DNA of 64,000 nt. Origin: Stenopsyche tienmushanensis. Its lineage: Eukaryota; Arthropoda; Insecta; Trichoptera; Stenopsychidae. The DNA lies in the NCBI GenBank assembly GCA_008973525.1, contig WACJ01000274.1:248001-312000 (forward strand), given 5' to 3'. This document shows positions 1 to 11,577 of the stretch, piece after piece; the first letter of the stretch is position 1, and every line of letters starts with the position of its first letter. The position numbers and the translations under genes are program-made. A model generated the notes under the pieces. The model did no database searches. It worked only from the letters and a program-made list of their open reading frames with translations, and was not told where the DNA came from.

Positions 1-1776
1 TGACATTATAATAATTATTTTAAATGCAATCTTTTATAGGCAGCCCTTCTCGATTTTATAAATCGCTATTGCCAATATTTTTTCAAATCCTGGAAATCAT
101 ATATTTTTTATTGATATTTTATTTTTTGTTAATTGCAATGGTTTAGAAATATTATTTGAGTACTTATTATTTGTTCGAGTATTAGTCTGGTTGTGTGCAA
201 AAATGCAGTCAAGCAGATGCTGCAGTACTAATTTAGTTCGTGATGGATTACAAGGTTCGTGCATTTCATCAAATAAGTTTATTTAAAAAGCTACGTTGTT
301 ATATTTTAATGTTATAAAGAGTATTTTTTTCCTACAATATTTTTAGAACAAATTTCTTAAAGGGAATTATGTAAATATTTAACAGGAACACATCATGTTG
401 GAATGAATTGTTTCGCAAATCACGTTCATTAAAATGAAAAAAGGATTTGTTTACCATGCATGGAAAATTAGATTTGTTTGCTGAATTATCAACGTTGTAT
501 CTTTGATTAAGGCCCCCATTTTAATTGGGACGTATAAATGTTGAACGAGGCTTTTTTCGGTGCGTTCTCTCAAATTAATGATATCATGGTCGAAAAAGCG
601 TTTTCCGCGGCCAAAAAATAGAATTTAAAACGAAACGGTTTGACGGTAGGTCTGTGATTAATGGTTTACGCACGAATCTTCAGGCTTTCACGCTTGGATA
701 TAAGGGCACATACGCGCGCGTTCACGCACACGCACACGCACGCGCCCTGGGTATTTATTATGAAAGGCAAATCTTGCTTAGACAGAGAATGGGCCTAACA
801 GCTTAACGGCCCTGCCCGGCCCTACAGCGGAAACATAAAAATACAGAAAAAAGGCCATTTTACGGCATCATTAAAAGTCCCGAGAGGAAACAACATTTTA
901 CAATATGTTGCGTCCGACCAGGGAACGGGCTTTAATAAATTTGGACAAAATTCACCTGCCATAACCTTCTTCCCCCTCCGTGTCTGCTCCTTGCTCTAGA
1001 GCCCGAGGGATGCATATCCATTATGATCGGATATACTGCTTTCGCTGCGAGGGTGTGCCGCATTCATTTTCATATGAATTATTTTGATTTTCAAATCAAC
1101 GTTATATACATTCTTGCTTATTTTCGACATTTCAAACGCAAAATAGCCTTGTATTATTCTTGGATATTCTTCAGATCAACAAACTTAATTCAACTTACCT
1201 GCAAAGAAAATAAAACATTTATTAGTATGATAATATATATATTTACAATATATATACAATAAAAGTCTTGTAATCAAATTATACTTAAATAATATTAATT
1301 GATCGTTTCGATCATATGAATCCTTTTACCCTAAAGAAGACTTAAATATTAGCAACTTGATATAATGATTTAATGCAGGAGTGCACTTAGCTGCATTTAA
1401 TGCACTTAACACCAAACAAACCAAAAACTACTTCAATACTTTTAATGCAATCTTCGAGGAAAAATGTTTATTGTATGATATGATTTTTAAATCATTCTAG
1501 TTTTATGTAAATAAATATGATGTTGTAACGTATATTAAAGGAAAAATTTCTGGACAAGCCTATCAGTTTTCTGTTGGTTTTTTTTTTCTAAAGGGGTAGA
1601 TTTTGCAAAAGAGTGTTGAAAGTCGAATAATTTTGCCACTTCAGAACAGTACACGTGGCGTTATATAAACATCAGTCAATTTGAAAAAACAAAAATCCTT
1701 AAAGGTAATACTCGTAACATAATTATCAAAACAAACGCTTGGTCTCAAAAAGAAGCCATAATTGCCAATTATATTC
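1..1776. other. AT-rich non-coding sequence
   Basis: I see no gene here. Open frames are short and lack domain-like composition. A GC-richer stretch at about 640-1020 contains an alternating purine/pyrimidine tract (listed separately). The rest is intron-like or intergenic sequence with T/A runs. Confidence 0.5.
707..746. repeat. Alternating CA/CG simple repeat
   Basis: An irregular dinucleotide tract made of CA and CG steps (for example CGCACACGCACACG). It is strictly alternating pyrimidine/purine over most of its length, the composition that favours Z-DNA and slippage. It is the only CpG-dense patch in the first kilobase and a half. Confidence 0.6.
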
Positions 1777-2193
1777 CCTTAGGACAGTGGTCGGCAAAGT
1801 GCGGCTCCAGAGCCGCACGTGGCTCTTTGGCTCCTTAAGTGCAGCTCTGGTACAAATATCCACGGAAGACGCAATAATATTATATTTTCATTAAAAAAAA
1901 AACTTGGTGAGAAAAAAATTGCTGCTGCCTGCAGAAGCATCATGGAAGCATTTCTCAGCACGTTTCAGGAATTTAAAAACAGCAGAGCAATTGCTGGATT
2001 TAAAAAAACAAGGAGATATGGCGCTCTAAATTCGAACGTCTTTCGCACATTGTTCGCATGTTCCTGCATCTCATTGGAAAGTGTAATAACAATTACTAAA
2101 CAAGCAGATTTGGCTCCCAATTTTTTTTTTAAATAGTTGGAATGTTCATATTTGGCTCTTTGGCTAATAAGTTTGCCGACCACTGCCCTAGGA
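1777..2193. mobile_element. hAT-type MITE with TIRs and 8-bp target duplication
   Basis: The 401-bp core (1785-2185) begins CAGTGGTCGGCAAA and ends with its exact reverse complement TTTGCCGACCACTG. It is flanked by CCTTAGGA (1777-1784) and CCCTAGGA (2186-2193), an 8-bp target duplication with one mismatch. CAGTGG-type termini and 8-bp duplications are the signature of hAT transposons. A subterminal hairpin-like motif (GCGGCTCCAGAGCCGC) follows the left TIR. The interior holds short open frames on both strands but no recognisable transposase, so this is a non-autonomous copy. A diverged terminus of the same type occurs near 19403. Confidence 0.8.
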
Positions 2194-2235
2194 CTATCAG
2201 AATAATATTGAGATAGGTCGGGTATAAAATGAATG

Positions 2236-2465
2236 CGAAGAGTCCTCAGATTCTCAGATCAGAAATCTTGGAATTCGACCGATCGTCTTGGCCGCCGAAT
2301 GATTTGATCTTTGCGCCGTCGCCTTCTTCGATCTCGTAACTGTGATCTTTATCTAGGCGAAATAATAAAAAAACTGGAACCAACTCTCGCATTTCCTTTG
2401 TCCCCAACTCCCAACTATGTAGAGCTCCTCTACGAATCGGAATAACGAACGGACCCAAGGAGACT
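2236..2465 (+). mobile_element. LTR-like fragment, copy A
   Basis: This segment shares two collinear blocks with 60320-60505: ACTGTGATCTTTAT, and about 88 bp later CTCCTCTACGAATCGG followed by ACGGACCC. Equal spacing in both copies argues for one repeat family. The other copy carries AATAAA between the blocks, as expected for the R region of an LTR. No protein-coding part of a retrotransposon lies next to it, so it would be a solo or truncated LTR. The class assignment is inference; the sharing is seen directly. Confidence 0.45.
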
Positions 2466-2789
2466 GTAAATCGTTTATTTACATACTTATCATTGAATTC
2501 AGAAAGAGTACAACTACGAAATATTTATTAAGGTATATCAATTTAAATCTGTAGCAAAATTCCCATTGATAAAACGATATTATGATGAATTGTTTTAAAT
2601 TATAAACACATTTTTCCACTTTAATCTATGGAACATATCCCACACGCAAAAAGAGGATCAGTTGTAAATAACAAAAATAAGGCATTACGAACGTATGAAT
2701 CGTCGTTTGAGCCTAATGAGATAAATTGAGGATGCTAAAATTAAACTTTGCTACATAGTGCATGCCTTAAATATTTGATTTTGTGTTGG

Positions 2790-2915
2790 AATCACAAATG
2801 CAAATCAGCATCGAACGCTTTATCCATGTCAAAGAGTACAAATCTATTACATATTTTTGTTAAAAGTTCTTCGAAAATCTGTCTAAATATAATTCCCATG
2901 TCAAGCAATCAAGCT
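2790..2915 (-). pseudogene. Possible RTE-type reverse transcriptase scrap
   Basis: One open stretch on the minus strand translates with the segments LDMGIIFRQIFEELL and FVLFDMDKAFD. They resemble the region of non-LTR reverse transcriptases that runs into the palm motif (F-x-D-x-x-KAFD), which carries the first catalytic aspartate. Only about 40 residues are present and flanking frames are closed. It could be chance similarity; I rate it as a weak call. Confidence 0.3.
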
Positions 2916-3283
2916 TTTTATCCTTTGAATTAAGGATTTTATGTTGTTTATTACAATGCTTAAGCATCCAATTTTATTTAAAAAAAATATTTTTATTATA
3001 GTTTAAATATTAATATAAATTCTTAAGTTATATTAAGGAAAAGTCATGAAAAATCAGGAAATACAGAACTTGAAGGGTGTATTTTTATGTAATTTATACA
3101 AAGATGATCAACTGGACAGCCAACATTTGGTTCATTATTGTGTGAAAAAGCAATATTTTTCAATACAAAACGATTATTATTTTCTTTTTTTAAACAATCT
3201 ATCCATTTAAGGACATTTAGTTCATCTTATGACGTTGCTGGCTCGTGTAGGCCCCCATTCATTAACGAGAACCTAATGTTCAT

Positions 3284-3660
3284 TCATTCGAATCTTTTGT
3301 CCAGGTCATGAACCATACATCTTTTCAACCTATGCGTCCCGGAGGCTTGACTGATTAGCTCTTCAACAAGGCGGTTGGAGTGTGTATTCAATATTTTTTT
3401 GTATATCTGGCTATGGTTTTCAATCTCCTGCTTCACTGTTGGTATGCTTAATTCCGTGTGTATCGTGTCGTTTGTCACGTACCATGGAACGTTGGCTATA
3501 GTACGCAGCACTTTGGACTGAAAGCGTTGAAGAATGTCAATATTGGAGTTCGATGCGGTACCCCAGGGCTCTATTCCATATGTCCAGATTGGTTTTAATA
3601 TACTTTTGTATAAAAGTGTTTTGTTTACCAAGGATAGTTTCGATTTTCGGTCCATTACCC
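3284..3660 (-). pseudogene. Jockey-family reverse transcriptase, C-terminal fragment
   Basis: The minus-strand frame reads through KPIWTYGIEPWGTASNSNI, then LQRFQSKVLRTIANVPWYV and TIHTELSIPTVKQEI. This is the characteristic C-terminal thumb/tail region of jockey-clade LINE ORF2 proteins, which normally follows the reverse transcriptase domain. About 125 residues remain. The upstream (N-terminal) part is missing and the frame runs into a foreign hAT terminus at 3661. Jockey ORF2 proteins are usually about 900 residues, so this is a small relic. The nearby plus-strand jockey fragment at 3790-4365 carries a different part of the same kind of protein in the opposite direction. Confidence 0.8.
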
Positions 3661-3745
3661 CAGTGCTCCGCAACCGGTGTGCCGCGGCACACTGGTGTGC
3701 CGTGAGCCGACACAGGTGTGCCGCGGTCAAATAAGACAATATTAT
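3661..3745 (+). mobile_element. Terminus of a hAT-like element
   Basis: The segment starts CAGTGCTCCGCAACC and continues with repeated TGTGCCG units (GTGTGCCGCGGCACACTGG). This is typical of the ends of one group of animal hAT elements. It abuts the jockey fragment exactly at 3661, which suggests insertion into it. I did not find a matching opposite end. Confidence 0.5.
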
Positions 3746-3789
3746 AACTAAAATATTTTTCAATAGTTCTCCAGCGCCTGTCACCTATT

Positions 3790-4365
3790 TATGTCGCCAG
3801 ACACCTAAAACCAGATATTAATATATCTATTCCGGGATTCATCTGTCATCCTGCTGACAGAATCAATAGAATTCAGATTGGATCACTTTGGAAAACCGTC
3901 AAATCACACAAAAACAAAGCCACGGGAATTCCTATTTTGGTTAGAAACGATAAGATAGCCGAAACCGATTTAGAAAAGACAAATATGCTTACAGAAACCT
4001 TGTGCCTAAATCACAAGATTTTCGAAAATATGAACGACAGCAAAACAAAGAAAGCTGTTAACAAAGTCAATTAGGGATTTCCGTGAAAGCTCAAATAATG
4101 ACATGCACAAAATTAAATTTGTAACTCCTTTAGAAATAACAAAAATCATTAGAAAACTAAAAAATAAAAAGTCCCTGGGTTTTGACACAATCGATAATAC
4201 GATAATAAAAAAATCTGCCATTCGTATAACTAAAATATTTTATGCGTGCCTAAATATGAGATATTTCCCAGTCATTTTCTTTGCCAAAACCAGTAATTCC
4301 TTTGCTAAAACTAGACAAGGATAGCAACGATCCCACAAATTACCAACCGATCAGCCTACTTTAGT
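3790..4365 (+). pseudogene. Jockey-family ORF2 fragment before and into the RT domain
   Basis: In several frames the plus strand reads LWKTVKSHKNKATGIPIL, ADLEKTNML-like sequence, KTKKAVNKVN, then ITKIIRKLKNKKSLGFDTI and, after a frameshift, NDPTNYQPISLL. This is the linker after the endonuclease and the start of the reverse transcriptase (the KNKKSPG...D and NYRPISLL motifs) of a jockey-clade LINE. Stop codons and at least one frameshift near 4300 show it is dead. The palm motifs that should follow are absent; at 4368 the sequence changes to an LTR-like segment. Confidence 0.75.
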
Positions 4366-4367
4366 CG

Positions 4368-4834
4368 TGTTACCGTGCTACGTCACATTCACTCGTCTTG
4401 CGGCAGTAGTTACCATTCATTACTATTAGTTGTGTTAATGAATTTTGTATAGTTATGCATTCTTCATGTGATTAATATTTAATTTTACACTTCTTTAAGT
4501 ATGGAATAACTAAGACTACTCTGATTCCTGCTTGCGAAGTCCTCTCCTTGAAAGCTTGAGTTTAGACTCACTTCTGAGTTCGAGTTTGGGTATTCCACGC
4601 CTCGCAGCCGCAGTCTGTCCAAAGTGGAACAAGTAAGCATACTGTGGAGAAAAAATCGTCTTTGAAATCCAACACCACCACCCTGTGGAGTCCTTCTCAC
4701 CGATGTTACGAGGGACGCGGCAGCCGTGGGTCGTCAGAAGCTCTACGAACGAAGGTAACTGGGACTGGTCGACAGAAGCATGACGAAGATAACTGGGCCC
4801 CGGTATTCAGCTGAGGGCTTTTGCCCACGTTACA
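4368..4834. mobile_element. Possible solo LTR
   Basis: A GC-richer block begins TGTTACCGTG and ends CACGTTACA, giving the TG...CA ends and short inverted repeat expected of a gypsy-type LTR. Its length of about 470 bp fits an LTR. I see no clear target duplication or primer-binding site, so this is a structural guess. Confidence 0.3.
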
Positions 4835-4858
4835 ATGGATACAATTTTTTTTTTTTTT

Positions 4859-4916
4859 AATGACAGGGAAAGTATGAATAATTTTTATAAAAATTATTCA
4901 TACTTTCCCTGTCATT
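4859..4916. repeat. Perfect 58-bp palindrome
   Basis: The left arm AATGACAGGGAAAGTATGAA is followed with no spacer by its exact reverse complement, centred on TTTTATAAAA. A run of about 14 T precedes it. The right arm is followed directly by a pogo-type transposon end. The structure would extrude as a 29-bp hairpin. It could be a transposon fold-back product or an assembly join artefact. Confidence 0.9.
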
Positions 4917-4920
4917 CCCT

Positions 4921-5012
4921 ATCAATTACGATTATTTTCGATTATCCGGATTTTCGTTATCCAGACTACTTTTATCCCCAATTAAGTCCGAGATAATCGA
5001 GATTCTACTGTA
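4921..5012 (-). mobile_element. Terminus of a pogo/Tigger-like DNA transposon
   Basis: Read on the minus strand from 5010 the sequence begins CAGTAGAATCTCGATTATCT and continues with AATTGGG, GGATAACGAAAATCCGG and GATAATCG. CAGT...ATAATCG repeats beside a TA dinucleotide (5011-5012) are typical Tigger ends. Only this end is present; it is cut off at the palindrome. Confidence 0.65.
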
Positions 5013-8000
5013 TTTCATCACTCTATAATCTATAATGTTTTACTTCAATCAACGCACAATTGAAATGTAATTGCAACAACAACGTTAGAATCACTAGCAT
5101 GGCTCATGTTGTTTTCGTTCGACGATTGTGTTTGTTATTCTTGTGCTGATAAACGTTCTTTACACGACGTTGTAGGTTGAGCGGCTAAAAACAAAATTTA
5201 CATCTTGTTGCTTGTTTGCTTTCAGAGATTAACCCAAATGGAGAAGGTGATATTCTGAATTTATATTCTAGTTTCAGTAATATAATAATAAATGTTTTTA
5301 AGAACGAAGAGTATATCCTAATAGCATAGAAAATGCTAATCGGTCATTTTATGACTAATTAAACATAGGATTACAACAATATGATTAGTTGTTGTCTTTA
5401 TTTGAATTTTATCGAGATTAAAGTAGGCTGAGTATTATTAAATTAGAATAGAAATATGTCCGTATATTGACAAAATTTGAGTTTTAAAAAGATATTTCAT
5501 GTTGTTGTAATCAGTTTTAATCGTTTGTGTACACTTAAATTTATTCTCGTGGAACGATGTTGTATTACAAGTAAAATAATATTGATTCACCCCATTAAAA
5601 CGAGAGACGGTGATCTCACGCGGAGAGAACCATCCAGTTTTCCTGCAAAGCTGAGGCTGTAATTATATACAGCTCCGCGTAAGTCCTGCACCGGAGGCTG
5701 TATTTTTCTTCATTTTGTTATTCTTCCATTTTAATCTCCGCCTTGAGCTGCTTAGGAGAGCGGGCAGAGGTATTTAAATAAATGGGGTCAAAGACCAGAG
5801 TGAATAATTGCATTAAGCTGAAACGCAACTTCCGGCGAGGGAAATCTTCAGAGGAAAAGTGTCCGCAGTACAACAGTTTTTCAGGCAATATTTAACAAGA
5901 AACGGCCTCGTTTAACACTCTTGAGAATAATGCGTACTCTGATTAAATATATTGTTGTACGCGATCGTTAAATCGCGGAACAAAAGACTTTTAATAAACG
6001 CTAAATTCGCTTGAAGCACCTTTTTTTGGTGTTTGAAGTTGGGAACAAATTTTTGACTCAGGTATTCTGATTGACGTTTTCAATTTTGATTTTATTTTAT
6101 GAACCTCGGCATGATAAAAGCATCATCCCCGGTTCGCGAATTCCACGTGAAATGGATGAGAACGACGTATCGGGACCCGATCGGGAAAATTTGATCAAAT
6201 GGAAAATGCTCTCAAAGGATTTTTAAGCACAATTTTTCTACATACATCGCGTTCTATTGTTGCAAACTTTTTCGATGTATATCACGGCATAAATGTATGT
6301 TTTCATTAGCTTTTGGAGCGTCAATGGCAAGCCGTGATTTTATATTTTGATTAAAAAAAAAGCTTCCACGTTAAGCTTTAATAAGCACATGGACTGACCT
6401 CATACAAAAATGTTTGGCAAGCATTCACAAAAAATAATAGATAAGATAGCGAACCATTTAATTTCAACATTGATTTTGATATTTTAAGGTCTTGTGAATT
6501 TTTGGCATATTCAAGAAATATTAATTAATTAATCTCGATCCATGTGGCATAGATTAAAATCAACATGCATATTCATCGCGTTTCACCGTTGGCACAAATG
6601 ACACAAAATTAGACAGCATCCACCCCTCGAATGGCTTTCGGAAATTTCGCCCCTCCACACTCGAATAAATATTTGTACTTTCGGTTTTGAATAATCCGAA
6701 ATTTATTAAACCTTGAAACCGCAAGCAGAAAATTGGAGAGACCTCCTTAAATTCGCGTATTTATTATAAATGTTGGAACGGGCCCGTGGATATTGCCGTA
6801 TTTAAATTAGATTTTTCCCACCCTGGTACGGAGCTTTATTACCCTTTATACTCGTAACTAGGAAAATTTAGATAAAGCCTGTCCCGCGAACGTTGTATTT
6901 TCATTTAAGGACGAACATAATTTATATTATGCCTTATTATATAACGTTATATTACCTGATGGCGTTGCGGCCGTAAAGGGGATGAAAATTGTGCCTACAC
7001 CCCCGTCGGCTTAATCAATTTTTCGACCGATCGGGCTCCCAATTTTGCAATTGGGATACGCAATGCCAATTTATATAACGAATCAAACTTGCGATTTGAT
7101 GATTTTTTTTGATAACGCCCGAGCGATCTTATCATGGATCATATTTCCTCAGCGGGATTCATTACTCAAGTGAGTCGTCGCTAAGTTAATGCGTTTTATG
7201 GATAGCAATTTGATATAGAGTGATGACGCTTGGAAGATGGATACTTTATATGTAATTTTATGGCTGGAGGTAAATTGTTAATTTCGCAAGTTCATTTTTT
7301 TCGGTTTATCCGTTTATGAGGTTGTTCCGTAATCATCCGCCCGGGAAGACGGACGAAAAATGTCCCACAATTTACGAGCAAGATTAAACTGAGTAATACT
7401 TGGCCACGGAGCTCATCTGACAAGATGTCATTTTGTGTATCATTAGTTTATTTTCTTATTAAGTTTTACAGCGGACTAATAACGGAGGATTTTATTCTTG
7501 CAATTTCGGACCCTTTTACTAAATCGGGTTATGAAAGCACCGCGCAGATATTTACACCCTTAAAAACCATAAATTCATTCGAATTTTTTCAATTATTGTA
7601 TCAAGTTCATATTTCAAGCAAGGAGAAAATCAAGCATTAAAAGCAAATATGTATTATTAATATTAATATAATTCCATTTGATCCTTTTTGTATTTTAGCC
7701 CAATATATCTGGAATATTTTTAATAAATTAAAATAAATATTTTTCGCAACAGCTTTCGGCAGAAATTTCTTAATTCGATAATCTTGTCAAAGGACTAACT
7801 CTATTACTCTGTCCTTTCTATTTAAATATATAAATTGGTCTGAAATTTTAAGCTTTGTAAGGCTCCATATAAAATGTATCTATGATAATTTTATTATTTA
7901 TTTAAAAAGTATAAAACTTTGGGCTGAATGTTTTAAATTTCGGCTAACTATTTATGCACGAACACATTTTTTTTACTTTTATCTTAAAAATACGTTTAAG

Positions 8001-8231
8001 AAAATTAGTGCTTAGTTTTGTAGTGCATCATGTTTTGTAGTGCTGTTTATCGAAATACACGTAGCAGTCAAAGGGTTAACATTTCATGCACTTATAGTCC
8101 AAAATGCCGAATTACATTTAATTTAAAAACTTTTAAATGAAAAGTAAAAGATGATTTTTTACAGTACATTTGAATGTATCACAATTTATACAGTGTGGCT
8201 ATTAAAAAACGAGACTGGCCTTATGCAAATC
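5013..8231. other. Non-coding sequence without recognised features
   Basis: No conserved reading frame or terminal repeat was found. The block 6780-7160 is less AT-biased and complex in sequence. It looks like unique ancestral intron rather than repeat, but nothing in it supports a gene. GGGTTAA preceded by CAAA at 8062-8073 resembles a lone piggyBac-type terminus without a partner. Confidence 0.45.
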
Positions 8232-8925
8232 TTTTTTTTTTTTTTGTGAAAAGGGAAATCTTCAAAAGACACTACCATTCTGGTGGTAGTGTGGGATTTT
8301 TACCCTCTAAACCCCCCTCATCTTCGGCTGTTACCCGGCTACTAATTAAGTATTGCACAAGAGTGGCAGCGATGTGTCTCTTATGGGCTCTCCATTTGTC
8401 TCTTTTCGAATGCCATTATTCTGCTGTTGTTCGTCGTCTTGTACGTTCAACATCCTCCTTCAGCCGCATAGCATATTTCGTGTATTTGCACCACGCATTC
8501 CATGCCCTAGTATCTGTTAACATTGAAGGTACCATGTTGCCAGAGGAGATCAAGCTGATTCCCAGCTCCTCCCGTAGGATGTCCTTTTCAGTGCTCCATG
8601 CTGGGCAGATACATATCGTGTGTACAGCATCGTCGTACTCCGCTTCGTACTCCGGGCCAGTCTCTTTGCCTATTTTGTGTAGGTAGCTACCAAAACAGCC
8701 GTGCCCAGTGAGAAGAGTGGTATCACAGTTGACTTTGCTTTCTGTTTACTCAGGTTCGGTATTAGCTCATACGTCCACCGAACTATACCAGAGTTGTCCC
8801 ATCGGGACTGCCACACCACCATGGTCAGCGAGCTCCAGACCAGCTCCTCCACTTCTTGGCCTTCCTTAGCACGTCCTCGCAGGAACCAGGAAATCAGAGT
8901 AAATCTGGATCGAGACGATCGATCA
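8232..8925 (-). pseudogene. R1-type LINE: ORF2 C-terminus and 3' UTR with poly(A)
   Basis: On the minus strand, from about 8880 downward, frames read VWQSRWDNSG, VRWTYELIPNLS, then in a shifted frame LLTGHGCFGSYLHKIGKE, ICICPAW, and TRAWNAWCKYTKYAMRLKE. This is the tail of the R1-clade ORF2 protein after the reverse transcriptase. In the family this region contains a C-x-x-C...H...C zinc knuckle; here the first cysteines are replaced (PEYEAEY), so the knuckle is broken. At least one frameshift separates the blocks. A 3' UTR follows and ends in a run of 14 A on the minus strand (8232-8245), as expected for target-primed integration. The copy is 5'-truncated near 8925. The long plus-strand open frame over it is antisense shadow. 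Confidence 0.85.
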
Positions 8926-11253
8926 TAAATATTAATATTTCCGATCTCCCAAATTTGTTGGTACGGTGAAATCTAGATTTGAACCCTAACCTTTACAACA
9001 AGAGTCCAGAATTTAAGCCACTATACAAACACTTGGTTTGTAGGTTGGTTTATAGTTTATTTATCCCCAATTGTTATAAATTACAAATGTGATTTTTGGA
9101 GTTATTGTTACTTATAATATATTAACAAATAAATAATGTACATATTCCAAGGGTTGTACGTAATGGAATACATTGCGAGAGGAAACCTTGTAAGGACGGA
9201 AACGTCATACATTTCCGATTCATGTACATATGTCCGATTAGTGCATCTGAATATTATATATATTACACATCGATAAGTATTACAATTATGATTCATACTG
9301 GGTAAGGGTTGAAAATAAAATTCATATTGAGGAAAGCATAAATTTGGCAAATCTAATTATGCTATTTGATTATAAGGACTATTTGCTTTCGCTACCGAAT
9401 AAAATTATTCGAGTGTATCCATCGAATATATGATCGGAGGCAGCAAAAGCCTCGAATCCGCCTAGAAATGTAAAAATCAAAATGAGATAGATAAATCACT
9501 CAGCTCACGTACATTATCCAATGATTTGTCAATCGTAGCAAGAATATAACGAGTTTCTTCCCCAATTTTTTCGTAGCCGAAGAATTTCCACCCCGGGTCC
9601 CTTACACTCTGTCGATCCTATGCAAATATCTTCGCCGATATTTTTCATCATCGTTAAGGTTTTTCCCCCGGTTTCGCGTCTTTTTTATACGCCATAATTA
9701 AATCAACGTACAGGTTTTCCGAATACAAATTGCTTGTTTTTTTTTCATGCAGCATTTCTCGCAAATAAAGCAAAATGAAACTTTTCCCCTGTTCGCCCTC
9801 GTACATATTTCATTTCGGACCGCTCGGAACAATTACAGAAGATTAGCCCGCATTTTTTCCCTCTCATTCTAACCCCTTATAATCGCATAACAAACGGGAA
9901 AAAGGGAGAACACATCCACAAAATGAATTAGCATCTTTTTCTCTCCTACACTACTACGACGCCGGGCGCTACATAAAAAAAAGTTATAAAAGTCGTTTCT
10001 GTTTTCACTAGGCAGAGATTTAATTCCGCGTTAATCAAATTAAATGGCACATTTAAAAAAATATAGTTTGCAGGGCGGAAATAAATCCAGATTAGGCCGT
10101 CTCAAAGTCATGAAAGCCGTTATGACTTACATAAACAAATATATAACACTGAAGCTAACTACCCTTGAAAGCACTGACAATCAGAGATGATATACATATA
10201 TAAATACAAAAATAATAAATGATTAATTTCAAACGAACTCGAAGATTACAACATGAAAATAAATTTCATTCCGTCGGAGAATTTAATCTTAAAATTCTAA
10301 AATTTTTTTTTTTTTCATCAAATAAGAGATGAAATTTTGTAAACTAAATATACGTTTTTAACGAGAATTAATTTAATTTCATCCAAATATCATTGAACCA
10401 CATCATTTATTTAAAGCTGTTAAAGTTTATTAAATATTTTATAGTATTGAATCTGATTTTAGGCTATTTTTAAATATACTACAGGGCTATATTATTTGAG
10501 TTGCCCAATTATGTAAAATAAACTTATTTAAATATTTTTACATTACGATTGTAGTTTTATTCTATAATAAAAGGACTGAATGAAGGTTTCCTTCTTTCAT
10601 TTTTTTATACAAGGCCTTCTTTCCGAAACTAGGATATGGATATGAATTTAAGGCCTTTACATAAACTAACATGAGAATTACTCACAAAATTTTATGCATG
10701 CAATTTTTATATGCATATATTGCAAAAGGGCAATTTAATATTTAAATAAAAATATTTTTACCCATAGGGATACGTATTCATTAAGATATTTTAAATTTAT
10801 ATATCGACCCAGATATTCATAGATCATTACATAAGAAATTGATTCATAATACATTTTGAATTATAATAATTAAATAATGAAGACAATATGAATAACATAT
10901 TTCTCCTTACTTAATTCACTATATACAACTTATAAAAGCCTTTCAAAAAACTTAGCCAAAATATGTTCAAATAAAATAAAGTATGAAAGTTTTTTTGAGA
11001 TTGCTTTATATTTTATTTGAAAGACTTTCTGAAAAAAGATTAGAATTTAGATGATTGCTTATTTTTATTACTCGGCCTTATATAAGCTGTAATATCTATA
11101 TATTTATGCTGAAAATTTCATACATGTTCTACAATATATTAATGATTTATGAGAATGATATAATTCATAAAGTCACACAGTCACAAGATACAATTGAGTT
11201 CAAAAGAATACTGAAAATGACGTTGAACGCGCTTTGAAATTAGTATTATATGA
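8926..11253. other. Non-coding sequence without recognised features
   Basis: Very AT-rich with T/A tracts. I found no coding similarity and no terminal repeats. Confidence 0.45.
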
Positions 11254-11560
11254 CAGGGCCATAACAAGGGGGTGGCAAAGCAGGCGCTCGCCACGGGCGC
11301 AACTGGACTTGGGGCGCAAAACACAGAACCAATGAACCAATACTGATTAACTGACCGTTTTTATAATATATACTAAGTTATCTAATCCCTATTTTCTTCA
11401 TTATCACTTAAACATCGAGTCGACCCAACTGGCATTAGTTCGCAATAAAATAAAGACAAAAAATATTTTTGACCGTTTGTAAAATCTTGCATATAAACCC
11501 CCTAATAATGAGATATTAATAAAAAATAAATTAAATTTTATAAAAGTAAGTACTATAAAA
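11254..11560 (+). mobile_element. Probable hAT-like end leading into a satellite array
   Basis: The sequence CAGGGCCATAACAAGGG, then GGCGCTCGCCACGGGCGCAA and GGGGCGCAAAA, resembles the start of animal hAT elements with CAGGGCC termini and GGGCGCAA subterminal blocks. No matching right end was seen after the satellite that follows. It may be a decayed end or an element that has captured the tandem array. Confidence 0.35.
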
Positions 11561-11577
11561 TGTACGTCCATTATTTT

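Noticed and set aside
8062..8073. Lone CAAAGGGTTAA as a piggyBac end
   Set aside because: No inverted partner within a plausible distance; too short to call.
8174..8686. 170-codon plus-strand open frame, the longest in the window
   Set aside because: It is antisense to clear R1 ORF2 sequence on the minus strand (LLTGHGCFGSYLHKIGKE and others); a shadow.
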